DNA of 64,000 nt. Source: Pyronema omphalodes (Eukaryota > Ascomycota > Pezizomycetes > Pezizales > Pyronemataceae). Below, piece after piece: positions 59,492 to 64,000 of the stretch; within the stretch, counting starts at the first letter, position 1; every line of letters starts with the position of its first letter. The stretch covers positions 124,001 to 188,000 of the forward strand of contig JAJJXM010000059.1 in the NCBI GenBank assembly GCA_024516155.1. The letters are read 5' to 3'. The notes beneath the pieces were generated by a model, which saw only the letters and a list, made by a program, of their open reading frames with translations, did not search any database and was not told where the DNA came from. Made by a program: the position numbers and the translations under genes.

Positions 59492-60276
59492 TCCTGGCCT
59501 GCCCCAAATTTACCTCCCACCGTATTAACCTCCGCCACCAACTTAAACTACCACGGCACCGACAACTACAACTCAAGATGATCCTCCACACGCCACACGG
59601 AATTCAAGCCCTGACCACTATTATCTCTGACACGAAGCTCGCAACTGCGGAATGGGCACACACAGTAAGTACCCCTGTAGCGGAGAGGCACTCACCAGAA
59701 CACAGATTCACAATGGCAGATGGGGTACGTTAACTGACCCTGATGAAGAACACCTGTAAAAAAAAAAAAAAAACGAGAAGAAAAAACACCAGAATGTATT
59801 TAAACCAGAAGCAAACTGTCGATAAGACAGGACAAAGATGGATTCGAAGAAGGGAGGATTTGCTACATTTTCTAACTTTCTTTTACACTATGTTTTCCTT
59901 TGTATCACGAATGACGAAAAGGGAGAGGAGAGATGGGAAAGTCAAGGAGCCGGGGATGGTGTGTGTTTCTGTATTTTCTCATTTCCTTTGTTTTCCTTTA
60001 CTTTTCTTATTATTATCAGAGTTTCAGGCGGGTAGAAACTGGGGAAGGATGGAGGAAAGATACTGGAGCAAACAGGGCTCACGGACACAACGACGAGAAG
60101 GACAGACACAGACAGAAAGACAGAGGCGACTACTGCCAGAAACTTAGATAGACCGCTCTGGGGCGTACCCAGTGGCCATTGGAGTCACTCCCGATGGTCA
60201 GCATTACTTAAAGTAGTACCCGCCATAACCTTACGGTTGCAAGCGTGTATGACAAATAAATAAATAAATAAATAAA
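59492..60276 (+). other. LINE 3' region with hairpin and (AAAT)n tail
   Basis: Residual ORF2 C-terminal sequence and the 3' untranslated region. A poly-A run at about 59758-59772 is internal, not the end. The terminal part has TACCCGC (60217-60223), a small hairpin AACC-TTAC-GGTT (60227-60238), GTATGA and six or so AAAT units up to the target-site duplication. The SINE at 51591-51935 ends in the same order of signals. Confidence 0.75.
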
Positions 60277-60289
60277 TATCCCGCGTTTC

Positions 60290-61319
60290 TGTTCAGTCGT
60301 GAATCGGACACAGCTGGTGTTTGAACCTGGCCCTTGAATATTGTCCTTGCTTACAACGCATGGCCGGTAATACTGCTGCCATCCATAAGAGAAAATTTCG
60401 TTCACACCATGTGAACAGCGTGTGACATTGTCAATGCATTTGCGCGATTACTAAACTGCTTTCGACTGGCGCGAGTGATGTTGACTGCAACATTGATAAG
60501 GCCGAGTGATACAGGCGTCGCTGGATCCAACAACCCATCACTCGGTCTCGGTCTTTTCCAAAGAAAAAGAGTTGATTAAGCCGCGGCTAAAGTACGCGCA
60601 CCGGGTTGATGCCGGCCGTTTGACGGCAAATAAATCGAACTGAGTCAAGAATATTATATGAAATGGCTTTGTGTGGAATATGTGGGGAACCGCGAGCACG
60701 TTCATGATCGTCGTCTAGCAGTGTCTTCTGAGCGAAAATAATGCAACATACCATATTGAACCACAGACATAAAATACCGAGGCTAGATTTCTCAGCGTCA
60801 TGAGACATCAATGTTTGTGAATGTTGCACAGACATTCACATGCCCTTTGTATCTTTAATAAACCTTGATATTGTATTGTGGCAACGGGATGCATTCGGCT
60901 CGAAACATTGACTGTCTGGCAACCCCAGTACCTTGCTGAGTGAATATGTAATAATATATGATATTCAAGTTTCAAGGTCAATGAGCAATGAGCAATTATG
61001 TTCCATGTAGGAATGAACAACAAAATTTGAGAACTTAGTGGTTGAGCTTGAAACGACGCTAAGACATACTCGGCTGCTTGCAACTTATTAGTCGGACAGA
61101 CTTCTGCTCCACCTTCAGCTCAGCCTTCACTCCACTTCGCCGACAGGCGGTGCGAAACGTCTACAGAAAACTTCAGACTGTAAGTGCTCGACCTCAATCA
61201 GACATTCCCAAAACAACCTTTCCCCATGGCTGTCTTACGGATGACCGTGCAAACCACCCCACACGACACCCAAGGGACAGTGAACGTACAGGAAATCTAA
61301 CGAACCAATTTACATTTTA
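60290..61319. other. Intergenic, no gene recognised
   Basis: AT-rich with short frames. A frame at 61078-61320 lies just before a good splice acceptor (TTTACATTTTAG ending at 61320), so part of it might be an upstream exon or leader of the F-box gene that follows. I cannot identify a donor with confidence. Confidence 0.4.
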
Positions 61320-61574
61320 GTGGGTAACAAAGGCAGAAGACGCACTGCATCAGCGGCAGAACAACGTGAGAGAAAGAGCGAGAAGAAGAAAGGGACCCTG
61401 ACAAAGATTGCGAGTGCGGACACTGCTCCGAATGCTACTGTCACCAAAGCCGGCCCGAAAAAACAAGGTGGACATCCAGTCACGAAGCCTAGAACAACAC
61501 AACCCCCTGCCAAGGGTATAGACGAAATACCGGCTTCCTGCCAAGGAAGACTCGAAACGTGCAGGGCGAAGAGA

Positions 61575-63119
61575 ATGAATCAACAATTCGAAGTATCATT
61601 CATGACGACATTCACTGGCACCACATCCTTGACAACATGCCCAACGGAGATTCTTGATAAAATAATCGGTTTCTTGCAAGGAGCTGAAAGAGCAACACGC
61701 CGACCTGACCTATTCAATCTTCGACTAGCCAATCGCAGGTTCAGTTTCCTTCTCCAACCAATCATTTACGAGTCAGTCTGGATACCACGAAAGCAAATTG
61801 AAAATCCTTCCGTTACAAACGATGTTCGCCAGCTATTACGCCTGATCGATCGCAATCCCAGCCTCGCTGCATGCATTAAGGAGCTAAGCTATTATGATCC
61901 CTTCCGCGTCATGATCAAACCTGTTAAGTACGACACGAATGAACTACAACATGATCACCGAATCTTCTCACAGTTTGCCGAGGAACTGGCGCAAACCTCT
62001 TCGACAGTAAAGACGTTTGACCTTTCTCTAGAGCCATCGAAACTGACAGAAATATCGCTCGTCTACGACAAAGCTTGTGCTGCCATCCTATTGTCAAAGC
62101 TAACAAAACTTCGTCGATTAACGTTTCACGGCTTCGTAGGAGGAAAGTACTCCTTTCTCCTAACACAATGGGCAAAGGGGATTTGGAAATGGATGCCACC
62201 TCAATCTCTGGAACTCCTGCACTGGCAACCAAACGAAAACGAATATGAATACCAGCAGTGGGAGTTATCCGAAACCCATGGAGGCAGTCACAACTTGGAC
62301 GATTATATACCGAAGCAACCCAAGAATCTGTGGAATGTTGTTTCATTTCTTCGTTATGCACCTAACGTACAACAACTTAGCATTGTTGAAGATTCTTTCC
62401 TTATCAAAGCAACTCCTAAAAATATGCCCGTGCTTCAGTTTTTGACGGTTATTGACATTCAAACTATGCAACCTGGAGAAACGTCACAATGCATACTAGA
62501 ACTTCTCAAGTGTAGTCCAATGTTGCAAACGCTCAGATGTAATAAACTGCACTTTCTGTCATTCAAGGCACCGAAATTCAAACGGGCCCTACGTCTTGTC
62601 CGTAATACCATCGAAGAGATCCATATTTACGGGGAGTTTGAAGGCGATTCCGGCGCCGATGGAGGAATTGGATCCTTCAGGGATTTTCCAAAGCTCAGAA
62701 CACTCTCAACTGACGTTACATCACTAATTCCATCATCACCGCATGGCTGCCCGGAGGATTTCAGTCTCCTGGAATTGTTACCTCCAACCCTAGAATCATT
62801 ACATATCTTCGATACAGTTGGTGTCCTGTCCACAAAACCATTAGTCCCCGAGCAAGACTCATTGTATTCCGGCTGGTATCTAATTCCAATATCGCAGTTT
62901 TATAAGTTACTCGGGACTGTAGCACTTGCGAAGGCCACAGGTCTAGAGAATCTGACTAGTATGAGTACCTCATTCGGAGGCTGGATTCCCTCTGCTCTTC
63001 CGAATGCGGACGAAGATACAGAACAACTTGCTGCTATCTGTCACAGAATGGGGATTAAATGGAAATTTAACAAGCTGAAGCCTGTCTTAGAAGGGTGGCA
63101 CGAGTGGAACGCAGATTAA
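61575..63119 (+). CDS. F-box/leucine-rich protein C, intact
   Basis: Encodes 514 residues from the ATG at 61575 without interruption. An F-box lies at about residues 22-70 (CPTEILDKIIGFL, LFNLRLANRRFSFLLQPIIY). A leucine-rich repeat-like region follows (LTKLRRLTFHGFVGGKYSFL, PQSLELLHW, VQQLSIVEDSFL, SPMLQTLRC, PPTLESLHIF). F-box proteins normally bind Skp1 and select substrates for SCF ubiquitin ligases. It is homologous over its whole length to the F-box halves of genes A and B (VTNDVRQLLRLIDRNPSLAA with VTSDARQLLRLIDNDPTLAS; LQHDHRIFSQFAEELA). It has no coiled coil in front. The frame stays open upstream to 61281 without an ATG and encodes a basic Lys/Arg/Thr-rich stretch directly after an acceptor-like TTTTAG, so a spliced longer form is possible. 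I chose 61575 because it matches the F-box start of gene A. Confidence 0.8.
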   Translation: MNQQFEVSFMTTFTGTTSLTTCPTEILDKIIGFLQGAERATRRPDLFNLRLANRRFSFLLQPIIYESVWIPRKQIENPSVTNDVRQLLRLIDRNPSLAACIKELSYYDPFRVMIKPVKYDTNELQHDHRIFSQFAEELAQTSSTVKTFDLSLEPSKLTEISLVYDKACAAILLSKLTKLRRLTFHGFVGGKYSFLLTQWAKGIWKWMPPQSLELLHWQPNENEYEYQQWELSETHGGSHNLDDYIPKQPKNLWNVVSFLRYAPNVQQLSIVEDSFLIKATPKNMPVLQFLTVIDIQTMQPGETSQCILELLKCSPMLQTLRCNKLHFLSFKAPKFKRALRLVRNTIEEIHIYGEFEGDSGADGGIGSFRDFPKLRTLSTDVTSLIPSSPHGCPEDFSLLELLPPTLESLHIFDTVGVLSTKPLVPEQDSLYSGWYLIPISQFYKLLGTVALAKATGLENLTSMSTSFGGWIPSALPNADEDTEQLAAICHRMGIKWKFNKLKPVLEGWHEWNAD

Positions 63120-63905
63120 GATGGAAGCTAGATGGAAGCGGTCTGTAATGTTGCCATTTCAGATCTGGGTGATAGGAATAATATTGCACTTCCTGTACCG
63201 CTCATCTCGTCCATGTAGTTTACTGAGTACTCCTTTCTTTTCTTTTTTTTCTTTTTGTCGTTTCATTTTTTGATCATGTCATTCAGTCAATCTCAAACAG
63301 TTGTCTCTGCTTACTTGATGATGTTGAACTCTCTGTGCAATAAATCGCTCCTCCCGACAATGACCATCACAATTCTGCAGCATGGAATCATTGATGCTTG
63401 ATTAAAGCATGTCTCGCTTGCAAAAAACAGAAACCAAATTAATAGCTGAATACTACAACCAATACATACAATAGAAAACCTAGGCTGAGTAGCCGTCTTG
63501 TAGTCTTGGAAATGTCCGAAATGTGGTGTTCCTTAACAAAATTGGGGTGATATTACCTACACCATTATCTGACATCACCGCCCCAAACCTCTAGCTCGCG
63601 ATTTCCCATTTTCAGCGACAGTCTGTGATTAGTAATACTAGTGATGTTTGAAAGCAACAGAGAGAGAGGAAAGAGGGTATCCAGCGAGGAAGAGTCGGAG
63701 GACGCGAAGGGTGCGAGGATCGTTCAGAAAGACGGCAGACAGCGAGGGGAAGTAATGGTCCTGTAGAGGTTATGGTGGAGATAGATGTGGGTGCTAAACT
63801 GTGAAATCATAAGATAAAGAGGATACTGAGCCAGTATTCTTTCTCTTATTGCGCCGTTCTTTATCGGTTTGTTCTTCTTTCCATTGTTTTTTTTTTAGAC
63901 TGATT
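63120..63905. other. 3' flank of F-box gene C, no gene seen
   Basis: AT-rich. A purine-rich AGAGAGAGGAAAGAGGG stretch lies near 63658-63676 and a T-rich tract at 63236-63260. No coding frame of note. Confidence 0.4.
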
Positions 63906-63910
63906 ATATG

Positions 63911-64000
63911 GGTGTAGGGGATTCTGGAGCATCATCAGATGGCTATATATATAGGGCGGGGTACGGATAGCAATTGCGTCCTATAGGGGCCTTTTAGGTC
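63911..64000 (+). mobile_element. SINE-related 3' fragment, cut by window end
   Basis: TGGGTGTAGGGGATT, a GG.GC block and TCATCAGATGGC align with the SINE body at 51798-51832 (TGGGTGTAGGAGATT, TCATCAGGAGAC). The final CCTATAGGGGCCTTTTAGG resembles the SINE hairpin region (GCATAGGCCTTAAAGGCC). No tRNA-like head is visible just upstream, so it is a 5'-truncated or older copy. Its tail is outside the window. Confidence 0.5.

Larger units (their letters stand above)
53693..60289 (+). mobile_element. Full-length Tad-type LINE with 13-bp target-site duplication
   Basis: TATCCCGCGTTTC occurs at 53693-53705 and 60277-60289 and frames a 6.57 kb element (53706-60276). It carries a GC-rich 5' region, ORF1 (Gag with CCHC knuckles), ORF2 (endonuclease, reverse transcriptase, RNase H) and a 3' untranslated region ending in a short hairpin and (AAAT)n. 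RNase H and zinc knuckles in ORF1 fit the fungal Tad clade. Coding frames are shifted many times, often at C or A runs. The perfect duplication indicates a fairly recent insertion, so some shifts may be sequencing errors. Codon use and composition (C-rich on the + strand) differ clearly from the AT-rich flanks. Confidence 0.93.

Noticed and set aside
53706..60276. Repeat-induced point mutation (RIP) of the LINE
   Set aside because: Damage is mainly one-base frame shifts; the element stays C-rich and I see no clear excess of TA-rich C-to-T change or in-frame TAA/TAG from CAA/CAG.
1..64000. CRISPR array or bacterial-type operon
   Set aside because: No spaced identical repeats of CRISPR type, and introns, SINE, LINE and tRNA features mark a eukaryotic genome.

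Overview
This window looks like a repeat-rich chromosome segment of a filamentous ascomycete fungus. The evidence is short 47-54 bp introns with a fungal branch-point motif, a Reb1-like Myb protein, F-box/leucine-rich proteins, a Tad-like LINE with RNase H, and a tRNA-derived SINE. Low gene density and repeated waves of retroelements would fit a Pezizomycetes-type genome such as a truffle, but I cannot fix the genus from the sequence.

Layout. 1-5.4 kb: a Reb1/TTF1-like Myb gene followed by dense micro- and minisatellites. 5.4-12 kb: no convincing gene; old repeat pieces, a GC-rich hAT-like element and a tRNA-Val(AAC). 12-16 kb: two frame-broken genes of a retroelement-type family (5' leader, coiled coil, Gag-like domain, CCHC knuckle). 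17.2 kb: a second, identical tRNA-Val. 18-24 kb: two convergent genes that each join the same leader and coiled coil to an F-box plus leucine-rich region. 25.5-26.4 kb: another hAT-like element. 26.7-41 kb: four minus-strand copies of the Gag-like unit with degraded reverse transcriptase pieces between them; a PIF/Harbinger-type MITE and a hAT-type MITE sit in it, each with an empty paralogous site in the window. 36-38 and 42-44 kb: degraded LINE copies. 44.7-48.2 kb: a HELQ/Hel308-type repair helicase with four ACGCGT boxes just upstream of its start. 49.5-53.2 kb: two diverged Gag-like/CCHC genes with an intact SINE between them. 53.7-60.3 kb: a full-length Tad-type LINE with a target-site duplication. 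61.3-63.1 kb: an uninterrupted F-box/leucine-rich gene. The window ends in a SINE-related fragment.

The most interesting biology is the modular family. One 5' leader, at a similar distance from the start codon, and one coiled-coil N-terminus occur in front of two unrelated C-terminal halves: a LINE-ORF1-like Gag/CCHC module, or an F-box/leucine-rich module. This suggests exchange between a retroelement ORF1 and a host F-box gene family. Separately, the SINE and the Tad LINE share a short 3' hairpin and an AAATAAATAAA-type tail, as expected if the SINE is moved by the LINE machinery.

Caution: nearly every conserved gene here, including likely single-copy ones, is split by one-base frame breaks, mostly in homopolymers and with few internal stops. 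Many of these may be sequencing or assembly errors rather than decay. I call genes across such breaks and state where they lie.
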